DNA of 64,000 nt. It comes from Mercurialis annua (Eukaryota > Streptophyta > Magnoliopsida > Malpighiales > Euphorbiaceae). The stretch is from contig NC_065572.1 of assembly GCF_937616625.2 (NCBI RefSeq), positions 54,795,653 to 54,859,652 of the forward strand, written 5' to 3'. The notes beneath the pieces are model-generated. The model saw only the letters and a program-made list of their open reading frames with translations. It was not told the DNA's origin and did no database searches. The position numbers and the translations under genes were made by a program. Of this stretch, positions 12,801-24,224 are shown piece after piece. How positions within the stretch are numbered: position 1 is the stretch's first letter; each line of letters begins with the position of its first letter.

Positions 12801-13268
12801 TTGAGATTCAAGATTCGTTCTTAATTATCCTAAGTATATCAGCGGAGTGTTGTGTAATAGAGTTTGTTTTATCTTGGTTGATCTCACCTAGAGGTGCATT
12901 ATCTCTTATGCTCTAGTGGTAGTTGTGTCGGTACTTTGGTGACCTTTGAGTGTGTTCGGTTTATGCAACTGGAGGTATTGAGTTGTTTCGAGGGACAACC
13001 TGTTTAGTTTTACTTACGCAAGTGCGTATATAGTTAAAAAACAGAATACTGTTATTACAGTTGGGTTGGTCCTTGACTGAGGACTGTTCTTGTAAGACTG
13101 AGTATGTTTGCAATATTGTTGTCCTTGTTATGTTGGGTATCTTGTTGATATGTTTTCATATCAGTTTTATACATTTTGTTCAACTAGACGTGCAGTCTTA
13201 TAATTTGTTGTTCGACGGTTGTTTTTGTTTTGAATTTGAGGACAAATTTTTTTTTTAGTTGGGGAGAA
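9816..13268 (+). mobile_element. Element A: truncated non-coding interior of an LTR element
   Basis: This stretch aligns by eye with 17405-20808 over most of its length. Shared blocks include TACTTGGGTATCCGTTTTAA, GTGATCTCTCGTTGTATACG and the final PPT. It joins unrelated sequence abruptly at GCTAGCTCGATGATTTT (about 9816). There are no gag or pol frames. It ends in TTGGGGAGAA (13259-13268) directly before LTR A, the layout of an interior followed by its polypurine tract and 3' LTR. A further link to the complete element at 30314-36330 is the shared inverted-repeat block (arms 10732-10743 and 10928-10939). I take A as a 5'-truncated non-autonomous element; its 5' LTR is not present intact. 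Confidence 0.65.
13259..13268 (+). other. Polypurine tract of element A
   Basis: TTGGGGAGAA immediately precedes TGTAATACCCCG. This is the expected plus-strand primer position next to a 3' LTR. Confidence 0.75.
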
Positions 13269-16200
13269 TGTAATACCCCGTGTTTTGAAACTTGATTTGT
13301 CAGTTCGGTTATCCGTTAGAAATTAGTTATTTTCTTGAATTCTTTGTTCTTTTGTATTTCAGCATGTTCTTGTTATGTTTCCAACTTGATTCTGGATTGT
13401 TATACGTTAAAAGTAACACTTATGATACCTTGATAGTGTCTTTTTGAGTGTCTCATATGTATCCCATGAGCCCTTATGTGTTCGATGTTCATTCAATTTA
13501 TTTTTGGGTATTAATCAAAACAGCATTCACATATTTTTCAAAACTGCCATGTGTTAGTAAAACGTTGATATCTCACAATTGAACGGTCGGATCGGGCTCA
13601 TCTTTGGATATGTTGTTCCTAAGAGGATTTACTAAACTCTGGTTGGTTGGATTGTTATTTGGAGGTTTCTAACTCTAAAAATAACTATTAAATCGTTAGA
13701 CTTTAAACAAAGCCCAAGTAAAGCCCATAGGAGTCTATAAATAGACCCCTAATTCATGTGAGCAGCCCCCTTTCCCTTCTCACAAACCCTAAAACGAATT
13801 ATTTTATATAAATACATCTTTCCTTCGTTCTAATAATTCCGGATGCGATTCATTACGCTAAGTATGTGATTTTACATCCTTGTTACCAGATCTTCGCGAT
13901 TTCATCAATTTTGTTCTTCGTTGGAGACTTGTGGAACCTTTTGATTTCGGTCCAGCCCTTCATACCTTCTATCTATATCTCAATTAACATGTTGTTCTTC
14001 ATTATTAGGTAATGGTTTCTCATCCTTACGATTCATGATTTCGGTTTTGGGTTATTTTGCATAGGATTGCATATCTAGAGTTTTATATGGACTGAATCAT
14101 TGTTATTATTATGTCATGCTTATGATAGTGAGTTGTATGTATACTATGATTATTATTTTTCATGTATAATCTGATATTACATGTTTTGGAAAGCGTTTGG
14201 CATGATTCATCAATGTTAATGTTTTTCTAGCAAATTTTATATTCTAATCGATTTGGTGTTTTAAATTCATGAAATTGAGATGCTATGCTTAGGTTACTGA
14301 TATGGATGATATGTTTGATGGATTTAATGTTTAAGATCTGATCTATATGGTTGTATCACACCTTTTGGCATGTTCTCGCATGTTTTAGCCGAAATTGCGT
14401 TAAATGATGAATTTATGGTTTTCAAGTGTTGTAATCAATTAAATGTTTTAAATTGATACACCTACTGCTCTAAGATGATTTGAATGATGTTTATATAATT
14501 TAGGATCAGTGACTATATGATTTGGATTGTTGAATGCATGATTTGGCTTGTTTAGCATGTTTAGACAATTTCTAGCGAAATTGCGTTATCGATTGTTTAA
14601 GGGATGTTGACATGAGTTTAGATCCGAGTTGGTTTGGTATTTTGAAATTATGTATGATATACTATTGATCTAAATGAGTTTGAGAGTTTGAATCATAAAT
14701 GTTTTGCTACGTGTTAGCTTAGTTTGCAAACTAGCTAGTTTTACACTAAAATGCTTTGATTTCGGATTCGATGCTTTGTAATGACTTAAGATCTGAATTA
14801 CTTTCATATTATTGATTATGGAATGTATATGAACTGAACTAAGGTGCTTAGTTTGGCGATTCATGTTTGGTCTCGTTTTTGGGCTAAGTGCCATGAATGC
14901 TTAATTGGCTTGATTTTGTAAAAAATATGTTAATTGATTCCAAATGTTTTGCTATGGCATGTGCTATACAGAATATGATTATTAAGCATGCTAGGGCTGT
15001 TGTATATTGGTTTTTGGATTATTTGGTTGTGTTTATCCGTTGTGAACTTTTATCGAACACTTTACAATCATGTTGTTATACTTGGATTTAAATTTTTAAT
15101 TTGAGTTCACTTGTTTTCTAAATTGAGACTTTGGTATATTTAAATGATTCCGGACTTTAAACGAATTGTTTTACTTTGGTTGGATGTTTGGTTTGGGTTA
15201 GACTTGGGTCGCCCAATTTGTGAGTATAGGCTTTGCAGTTGTGATAACTCGGCTAGCTCACCACTTTGGTTTAAACTTAGGTTTATGATTTTAACTAAGT
15301 TATTGAAATGATTTCCGGATTATGTTTTCAAAGTGGGAATTCAATTTGACTTAAATATCGTATGACTTCGGTTATGTTCAGTATGTATGATTACTCTACT
15401 TTGGTTTATGCTTTGGCTATGGATTAAGTAAGTGTGTTTGCTTTGTCTTGGCTCGTTGATGTTTAGGCTAGTCATATGTGTTGTCTAGTACTCGTTAGAG
15501 TTAGGACATGTTTTAATTCTGATCTATATTGTCTAGACTCGTCGACTGTTCGTGCTTCGGAGACGAATCATGATTAGTTGCTTGCCAGGTTATCACGTGG
15601 ATTAGCAAGCAGTGAGTTTGTACTTACTATTTACCGCTTTATTAAGTAAATTGTTATTTTAATATATAGATATATACTGTATGTATATTTCGAACTGTTT
15701 TTCCATTATGGCTTTTAGTTGGAACATGCTACCTAATGGGCATCATTAGGACTGCGTGCGCACCGGTATTGATCTAGATAAGGTATGTGAAATGTGGTGG
15801 TAACTCGGTGTGAGCATAGCTCCCGGGACCAGTAGAGTCACTCGGTGTAGCTCAGCTCTCGGGACTCTGGTTATGGATTAAGAGTGGTCGGTGGTAACTC
15901 GGTGTAGCTCAGCTCTCGGGACCAGGCCTATTGGTTTATGGAAATATTTAGTATTGTGGATTAGGGTTCCAACTATTAAACGAAATGTTGCTATTGAATA
16001 TTTTTAAAGTTTTAAAGGTTTTTCACTTGATAAATGTAAATAATGGTATGAACTCATCTCAGTATATCTGAGATGAGTTCATACCAATTTTTCCAAGGTT
16101 ATGATATGAGCGAGTCAGCTGCTCTCCGATTCTTTATTTCCTCGGAAGTTTTACTTTATTTTATAAAGTTTATTAAACTGATTTTATTCTTAGATCGCAG

Positions 16201-16517
16201 TAGTAATTAGAAGTCGTATTTGTCTAATACTTGTTATCAGAATTATTCTACTGATTTAATTGTTTTAGCTTTAATATAATAACTTGGGTTATTAAATATT
16301 TATGCTATGTTGGAGACTCGGAATTGATCGAGAATTTATTATATAAATGTTTTATTTTATGAACTGCTAGAACTAGGCTGAAGTCTTGGTTGCCCCGAGC
16401 ATTGTTTTCTTGCAGGTTTGTGTAATTGTTGGTTATCCGCAAGGCTAGCTACGGGTTTTGGTACAACCATACCCATACCCTAGCGCCGGTCGCGATTCAT
16501 GAAAATGGGTCGGGACA
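13269..16517 (+). mobile_element. LTR A (3.25 kb), 3' LTR of element A
   Basis: It starts TGTAATACCCCG and ends GGGTCGGGACA (family ending GGGTCGTGACA). It contains the conserved stem-loop at 15732-15750 (CCTAAT, loop GGGCATC, ATTAGG), an AT-rich TATA-like stretch just upstream (about 15660-15680), and three copies of a motif with CTCGGTGTAGCTCAGCTC and CGGGACC at 15797-15925. It is the same subfamily as the LTR at 48624-51485, which shares the reverse complement of this motif. The flanks GAGAA and CCCTG do not match, as expected for a 3' LTR joined to its interior rather than a solo LTR. Confidence 0.85.
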
Positions 16518-16868
16518 CCCTGGAATTTAAATTGTTCAAAAATATTCAAATGCTGGAAGAGAAATGCCATAAGTCATTGCTTATAAGAGAATTGTTCTCT
16601 AACTAGTCCCAATATAGCTGGGTCACCGCTTTTATCTTGTCGGTGTCAAATATTACCGAGGGCATAATTACTTCCCTTATATTCATCACCTCTTGCCTTC
16701 GCCTTTTCCTTATGGAGGAGCTGTTGCAATCTCCCATATTGATCATGTGCATGGTTCCCAAGATCTTACTAGGTATTTCTTCCTCTTTGTTTTCTTTTTT
16801 TTTGTCATCTCTATACCTCTTCTCGCCATGGTGATCATCACTTCCTCCCTTCCTTCTTGGAGACAAAT
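16518..16868 (-). pseudogene. Duplicated fragment of Tat-type gypsy gag/protease linker
   Basis: About 350 bases are nearly identical to 24139-24488; I see a handful of substitutions and small length changes in a CT tract. On the minus strand it encodes the same segment (IHMINMGDCNSSS-type, then VIMPSVIFDTDKIKAVTQ) found at the end of the gag in the larger copy. It abuts LTR A on the left and changes to LTR-like sequence at GAGACAA/ATTTTGACC on the right. Confidence 0.75.
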
Positions 16869-19800
16869 TTTGACCAATGTGTTTTATGGTCATATATGGT
16901 TTGACCAATGTTGGTTTGAGAGTTTTTCATTAAGAAAAGTGGTTTTATTTTAATTTGTGCTTGACACAAAATCAAAAGAGGAGTTTGAGTTTAATTCTTT
17001 AAAAGTTTGATTTTCGGTTAAGTTGCTAGTAAAGGGGAATTTTATTGTATTTTGAAATATTATGTTTGATTAAATGTTAACAAACAATGATTTCAAAATG
17101 ATATTTTTATGAGATGATTCATTGTTTTGAGAATTTAACGCTGAATTTATTTTACCATGTTGTAGTATATCAACATTTTAATTTTGAGATTTACGAAATG
17201 TATGTGTGAGGTCAAAGATTTCTCACTTGAGTTTTTAAATTGTTGTTTTAGCAGTTGGGTTACGTTGAGCTCCTAAAATTTTAAGGAATGTAAAATTTTA
17301 TCAAAATATTTTCCGGATTTACAAATATTTTGAATACGTTTTATAAACATTCGTTTTGGGTTCGACTTGGGTCACCCAAATTTAGGAGTTGAGCTTAGAA
17401 GTTGTAATAACTCTGCTAGCTCGATGATTTTATGGTTTGAGGTACTTGGGTATCCGTTTTAAAGTAATTGATTATAAGAAGAGACTTTTACAGATAGTGA
17501 TTTTGTTTTAACCGTGGGGCTCAACTAAAAGTTTGGAAGTTTAGTAATTGACTTTAAATTTCAAAATGAATTTTGAAACGTATTCTTAAAAGATGATATT
17601 ATTACAAATTGATTTTAATTCAAAGGTTCAAGCTTGTTGTAGCATGTCCTGATTTCGTCAATAAAATATGTTTGGGTTAATTCTGTTTAATGGAATACTT
17701 ACGTGGTTTATAATTGTAGAAATCATAATAATTTTTAGTTTAATTACGTGGAGTATCTCACAAGTTTGGTTGGATTATGTTGATTGCTTGTTTCGTCTCT
17801 TCTTGCGGAGTAGCACGTAAGATAATTTATTTCACGCGATGATGGTTAATACTTTGATGTTTGGTTTGATCATGATTCGAATCTTTGTTTAAAACCTGTG
17901 TTGATCTAGTTTTAGCTTTGGGTTAAATTGGGTTTGCTATTTTGTTTTTGTGGATCGAACCTTTGGGTTCGATATCGAGGAAGACGAGGGAAATATTCCC
18001 TTGGGTTGGCTGATGATTTCCGATAATCCTAAAACGGATATTGGAAAACTTTGAACCGAGAAGATAGACCTGTGTTTTAATACACTGGTGTTTCCATCAA
18101 GTCTAAGGATGCGATGCAGGAGCTGTCGGTAAATTGTTTTTTTTTAGAAACATATTTTATGTGCTATTTTCTTTGGACCTGCTCAGTCTGAATTGAGGTT
18201 AGTTAGATACTTTTTATAGTAGAGTTGTAATGAAGTTATTAGGAGGAGTTGTTGTATAGTATCGAATATTAGTAGGTTACAAGTAAGGAATTTTGAGAAA
18301 TATTTTGAGGTTATCGAGTGCACATCTCACAAAGTGTAACGTCTAACAAATGTTTTATTATGAAAGGACTTTCAAAGGTTGAATTGTTAAAATATTTAAA
18401 ATATTTTCAACACGTAATTGTGCCCAGACATATCATGAACATGCATTTTGAATGTTACGAATAGGTTTGCATTGAACACTGAGTATGTTCACTAAATAAA
18501 AGATAAATAAACAAATGATACATTCATAATAGTACATGAATCACGAGCATAGAAATGATTAGGGTTGGATGCAACTTTTTGGGGATGAGAGATGTCATCA
18601 CCCTGACGCACAATTATGTAAAATGGATTTAATCGATAAATTTTTTTGAGAAAGATGTTTTGAAACGAACTCGCGAGTCACAGTGTGATATATTTATTTA
18701 TAATGTTGTTGGTTTTCAATTGATTTTGAAATTGTTACCGAAAGGTATCTAGACAAATACTCTGTGATGATGGTGATGGTTATTGGACGTATACGTTGTG
18801 AGCGATTGGTTTGTAGAATCAGAATCTATGGTTATGAGTAATGATTTTGAGGTTGTGCTCGAGATATAGTTGTGCTAAGTACGGTATAGAGTAATTTAGA
18901 ATAGAATGATTTCGTGATAATTTACGATTTGTGATTTAAGTTTTGTGGATTAAGGATATTGGCTATGCTCACGTATGTGTTCACACTGCATTTCGTTTAA
19001 ACAAAACTTTATCTTTTCGGACTTGATTTTGTCCAAGTGTTTTTTTTAAATAAAGATTTTTGCATTGCAACTTTTACCCTTCTAAGGGAAGGAAGAAATT
19101 TTGTAAAATTTGATTCAAAAGGAAAAATAAATTTTGATTGAACGATTTCTTTAAATTGTGTTTTCTGTTTTAGAAAAAAAAATTGAAAACGATTCAAATT
19201 TTAGATGTTTGAAACATCAATGTGTATCTGGAATGCAAAGAATTTTGCCACAGTTTGACTTTTACGAGAAAAGTATAAAATATTTAACAAGTGTTTTAGC
19301 AAGTTGATTTAAAGAGAACATAAATTTTGTCAGTTGAACTGCTTCATAAATTTGCAAACGTATTTAAAAGTAAGGGAAACTTTCGGGATTCAAAATGTGA
19401 ATATTTTGAAATTTTCAAGGGTTGCAAAACCGATGGTTTTCAAAGGTAAATGTATTTCGATTTTGAATATAAAGGAGATGTAAGACGTAAAGTCTTTTAA
19501 AGAGAAGTGGAAAATTTTGTATATAAAACGTTTTGTGTATTGAAATTTTTTATACCCCGTGGGTTTGGTTTTGAACATAACTAGCAATCCGGTCGAGGTG
19601 AATTGGTCGTAGTGATCTCTCGTTGTATACGAGGTTATAGTCAATTGATTGAATAATTTTGAGAATTTGAGTTTGATTTGGATATATGAGTTAGCTAATT
19701 CGAGAATCGAAGATCGCGGTTAATAGGTTTCGACAACCAGGATCAGTTGATCGATTTTGTTGATTAATGGTATTATTGTAATGTTTGGATTAGTGGTCGA

Positions 19801-20808
19801 ACCCTTGATGTGAGTGACAAATTTTTTATATTGTGTGATACAAGTGAGGTGCAGTCGGTGTTCAGTATAGTTGTGGCACTATGGTTTGGAATGGTTAGAA
19901 GAATCATTGTGTTTGGGATTATTTAAACTAATCTAGAGATTCTATTATTATGAGTTCATGTTTTCTTAGGAATAACGGTATGCGTTTTTGTGTTTCCTAA
20001 TTCACGAAGTTAATTGTATTATCGAATTTAATGTTAGTCATTGGACTGGATGATCCTAGTAGTGTTGTATTTTGATATTGAGGTTTTATAATTGTTAGGA
20101 TTCGAGCTGGTTTTGGAAGCTATTCCGTTATAGAGTAATTGTGACTCTCAGTTGGATAATTGTGATTATTCACATTGCGATCGAGTAATCGTTAGAGCAC
20201 CGAGTTGTTAGAATTAAAATTTTGCGCATATGTGTGTTGTGAGGTATCTATTGCGAGTAAGTTCATATTTGCAATTCGAGGTCGAATTTTCATGGGTTGG
20301 GGAGCATGTAATACCCCATATGTGTTCTCGACGTGTTTGGTCTTGTGCTGACCTTATCTTAGTAGAAATTTTGATTAAAGACCTTCTCTAAGTAGAAATT
20401 TTGATTAGAGTTATCATTGGAAATATGGAGTTATCATTCATGCTAAATAGTGTCGATGCTTTAGTGATCATTTGAGATTGTTCGGCTTATGCAAGTGGTG
20501 GTGTTGAGTTTTTTTTTTTTTAGGGGACAACCTGTTGAGTCCTGTTTACGCAAGTGCGTTGGTCGTTGGGTACGGTATACCTTTGTTTTCAATTGGGTTG
20601 GTTCTTGGTTGGGGACTGTTTTGGAAGACAAAGTTCGTTTATGCTATTGTTGTTATTGTTGTCTTTATTTATGTTGGATATCTTGTGGATGCGTTTCCAC
20701 ATTGGATACGGGCATTTTGTTCAGATTGGAGTGTAGTTTTGTGTTATGTTATACGACGATTGTTTTAGTTTTAAATTCGAGGACGAATTTTATATAAGTT
20801 GGGGAGAT
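16869..20808 (+). mobile_element. Element B: 5' LTR remnant and non-coding interior
   Basis: The part around 17340-17440 resembles an LTR segment (GACTTGGGTCACCCAAATTT, then CTCTGCTAGCTC) seen in LTR A at 15205-15265 and LTR B at 22550-22615. It is probably a degraded 5' LTR. From 17405 on it aligns with element A. It contains the conserved inverted repeat (18412-18423 and 18608-18619). No coding frame is credible; the three overlapping frames at 20489-20797 are hydrophobic low-complexity readings. It ends in GTTGGGGAGAT before LTR B. Confidence 0.6.
20291..20330 (+). other. Second PPT plus LTR-start signature inside element B
   Basis: GGGTTGGGGAGCA followed by TGTAATACCCCATATG (LTR-type TG at 20307) repeats the interior/3'-LTR junction about 500 bases before the real one at 20809. 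The sequence from about 20460 again matches element A's interior, so a short piece of another interior-LTR junction seems inserted or recombined here. Confidence 0.5.
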
Positions 20809-23800
20809 TGTAATATCCTGTATTTTTCCGTCATGGTTTCGTTGTGTTTCCGACTTAATTTCGGATAATTAATGGTGAATTTAGCAAGTGTAAAACTTTA
20901 ATTGGGGTTGGAGTTGTATATTGTATGTGTCGCATGTGTCGTGTGAGTTTTCGATAGAGATTTGATTTGTATCCGGATTATAATCGAGGTTGTGTTCATG
21001 TGATTTCTAAATTTGACATGTTTTGATAAAATATTCATATCTACCAATTGCACCGTTGGATCGGGCTCATTTTTAGATATGCTGTGAACGACAAAAAGTT
21101 GACCGTTGGACCAAAAATTGAGACGCATTGGAGTAGTGTGCAAACACACACACAGTGTGCACGAACGCACACTGTCCTTACGCGATGTTATTTTATAAGA
21201 ACCCTATATAATTACCGTTTTAAACCCTAATTCCTTCCCATGTGTTCCTTAAACCCTAGCCGTCACATTAACCTCCAAATCCCTGAAATACTTGGTGCAA
21301 TCATCATCTAAATCCTTGCTATTTCGGTAAGCAATGATATTCAAAACTCTAAGTTTTGTTTATATCGACGATTCCGTTCGCCGAGTCGTTCTCTTTCATC
21401 TTAGCTTCGTTTGGAGAACCGTTTCGTCTCAGCCGTAGTAGACTCAATTCTCTACAATTTCCAATCTTTTTTTCGCATAACGGTACGTAATTAATCCTGT
21501 TACAATCGCCGCCGTTTCACCGTTTTGTTGTACTTTAACTGTGAAACTTATGTTTATTGCTGCTGAATCCTAAGGTTGTGTTTGTTCATGATTCTCGTTA
21601 TGCTTAGGCCCTAAACTCACGTCCTAATCAATCTGAATCATCTCTGTAATCATTTAGCGTGATATCTTCAAACGGTAAGTATAATTTTCTGGGTTTACGT
21701 TGATTCTGGCTCGTCGTTTTTTTGTGTGTTGCTTTGGCTATGTTCTTGTTTGGTTCCTGCCGAAATGATTCCTTCTTCTGAGATGGATTATGCCTTCCTA
21801 ATTTTAGTTTAAGAGTTTCACTGATTATAATTGTTGATAAGAAAATATTGATATCGTTCTTAAACTTTTGGTTACTGTAATTGGTTAAATTCCTTAAGTA
21901 AGGAAGAAGATGGATGGCGGCAGCATTTCATGATTCAAATTGATTGGACATTGTTTTGTTAATGGAGATTTGGTTTTCTTCTTGATTTCAAGGGTGGTTA
22001 AATGATTAATATGGTCACTGCATTATTCTATTTTAAATCAATTTATTCTTAAAGTTAAATTTTTGTTAATCACTTTTATCTATTGTTATTTTATTTTGAT
22101 TTTGACTTTCGAATTTAGTTTCGATTTACGATTCGGCAATTTGGCAACATTATTTTAATTCTTAAAGTAATGTTAATTTTATTTATTATTTAGAATATCT
22201 ATATAATTAAAATCAGAAATCGATAATTATATATATTTTTTAAAATCAATAATTTATAATTACTTGGGTAATTATAATATTTTGGAAATATTGATTAAGT
22301 GTGTCAATTTGACGTTTAAAATTTTGAACGTGTTTCTTAATTTATTTTAATTAAGTAATTGGTTGTAACTTGGGTTACTTGAAGTTAAAACTATTGGGTT
22401 CCGTTTTAAATATTAATTTATTATTTTTATCAAAGTTGTTTTCTACAATTATAAACTATGTTTTATAATTGGATATAATTATATTTATTTTATCAAAGTT
22501 ATTTTTGGGAATTATAAATTATGGTTTGATAAAATATTTTGGGTAGGGTTAGACTTGGGTCACCCGATAAGTGAGGTAGTTTGGTAGTTATAGGTAACTA
22601 GGCTAACCCACTATTTGAGGAAATTGATTTAAGGTATTAGTTAAATATTATTTAAATGATATTTTTCTGAAGCGGATTTTAAAGCGGGAACTCAATAGAC
22701 TTGACTTATTTATTATTTGAGCATTGTGTTACTCGATGTGGTTCGTATTTTGACTCAGGTCATTATGTGTGATGATTTGTCCATTCAGTTTGGCTGCTTG
22801 ACTTTTTATTGTACTAGTCCTATGTGGTGTCTAGTGCTCTCTAGAGTTAGAGGTTGTTTTTAATATCGGTTTTACCCTGTTCTTAGACTCGTCGACTATT
22901 TGTGCTTCGGAGTCAAATCAGGTGTTGTCGCTTGCCAGGTTTTCACGTGGGTTAGTAAGCAGTGAGTTTATATCTCTATTTACCTCTTTATTAAGCAAAT
23001 GTTATATTTTGTATATATATATATATATGTATAAACAACTTTTGAACTGTTTTCGGCATTGTGGATTTGATTTGGAACGTGCTACTCGATGGGCGTCATC
23101 GGGACTGCGTGCGCACCGGTAATGATTATGGTATTGAGGCAGGTTTGAGATACGTCTCACCTTATTGAGGGCACCAGTGGAAGATACGTCTCCTGGGCTC
23201 ACTATTTATTAAGTGATAGTCGGAGATCGGTTATTGAGATACGTCTCACCGACACGACAATAGATTTAGAAATTGTGGTTTAGGGTTTCATTGATAATCC
23301 ATAACGAAAATGTTTTATTAAACATTTTTAAAGGTTTTTAACTTAATAAATGTAAATGGTTATATAAACTCTACTCAGTAAATTTGACCCCGTTGTTTTT
23401 CCCAGACTTTCCAGGTTTATGATTTGAGCTTTAGTCGATCTTCGTTTCTTCATTCTCGGAGGTTTTTATTTTATTTTCAGAATAAAAGAGTCGAACTGTT
23501 TTAAACTCTTAGACCGCAGTAGTAGTATCAGTTATTCATGTCTTAGTCTTTTATTTATATTTTAGACTATTGTTTGTTGGATTGGTCCAACTATTATTTT
23601 ATCAGTTTTGGCATGATTACAGTGTTTATGGAATTATATATATTGCCATGCTGTTAGACATTATTTTGAAATAAGCGTACTTCAAATATATGTTGTTATA
23701 TTGTACTGCTGGATTAGGTTGAAGTCTCGGTTGCCCCCGAGCATATGATTTTCTGCAGGTTTATTGTTTTAAATGTTATAAGTTGGTTATCCGCAAGGCT

Positions 23801-23872
23801 AGCAACGGGTTTTTGGTACAACGATACCCATACCCTAGCGCCGGTCACGATTCATGAAAATGGGTCGTGACA
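20809..23872 (+). mobile_element. LTR B (3.06 kb), 3' LTR of element B
   Basis: It starts TGTAATATCC and ends GGGTCGTGACA. It carries a CAGTGTGC/GCACACTG dyad at 21153-21174 around ACGAAC, a TATA-rich run at about 23016-23032, the stem-loop at 23085-23103 (CTCGAT, loop GGGCGTC, ATCGGG), and three AGATACGTCTC motifs at 23146-23255 in the position where LTR A has its own array. It clearly shares family with LTR A, but many indels separate them. Confidence 0.85.
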
Positions 23873-24138
23873 TATTTTTATGCCAAGAGACCCGTGCGAG
23901 ATCTCTTGTCCCACAGGCCGGTATCCTTTTTGAGTTAGCTTTTCTGGTTTTTCTCATGATTCATGGGCAAGACCTCTTGCAGCAGAATTATCTCTAAAAG
24001 TTTTTCACTTCTTTGGACCGGTCATTGAATGAGCTAGCGACATAGCTCGATTTTATCACATATACATTTATAATTATTGAAAATAACATGTTCATCAGGC
24101 AAGAGATCACACAAATGAGCATAATAGATTAATCATTG
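23873..24138 (-). other. Tat-type gypsy sequence downstream of the gag segment
   Basis: This lies between the end of LTR B and the start of the duplicated gag segment. It is probably the next piece of the minus-strand gypsy element (toward protease), but I cannot recognise protein in it. Confidence 0.35.
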
Positions 24139-24224
24139 ACCCTGGAATTTAAATTGTTCAAAAATATTCAAATGCTGGAAGAGAAATGCCATAAGTCATT
24201 GCTTATAAGAGAATTGTTCTCTAA

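Noticed and set aside
13269..16517. LTR A as a solo LTR
   Set aside because: The flanks GAGAA and CCCTG do not match and a polypurine tract precedes it, so it is a 3' LTR attached to an interior.
20489..20797. Hydrophobic frames as small membrane proteins
   Set aside because: Three overlapping frames in a T/G-rich interior of a non-coding LTR element, not conserved as protein in the matching part of element A.
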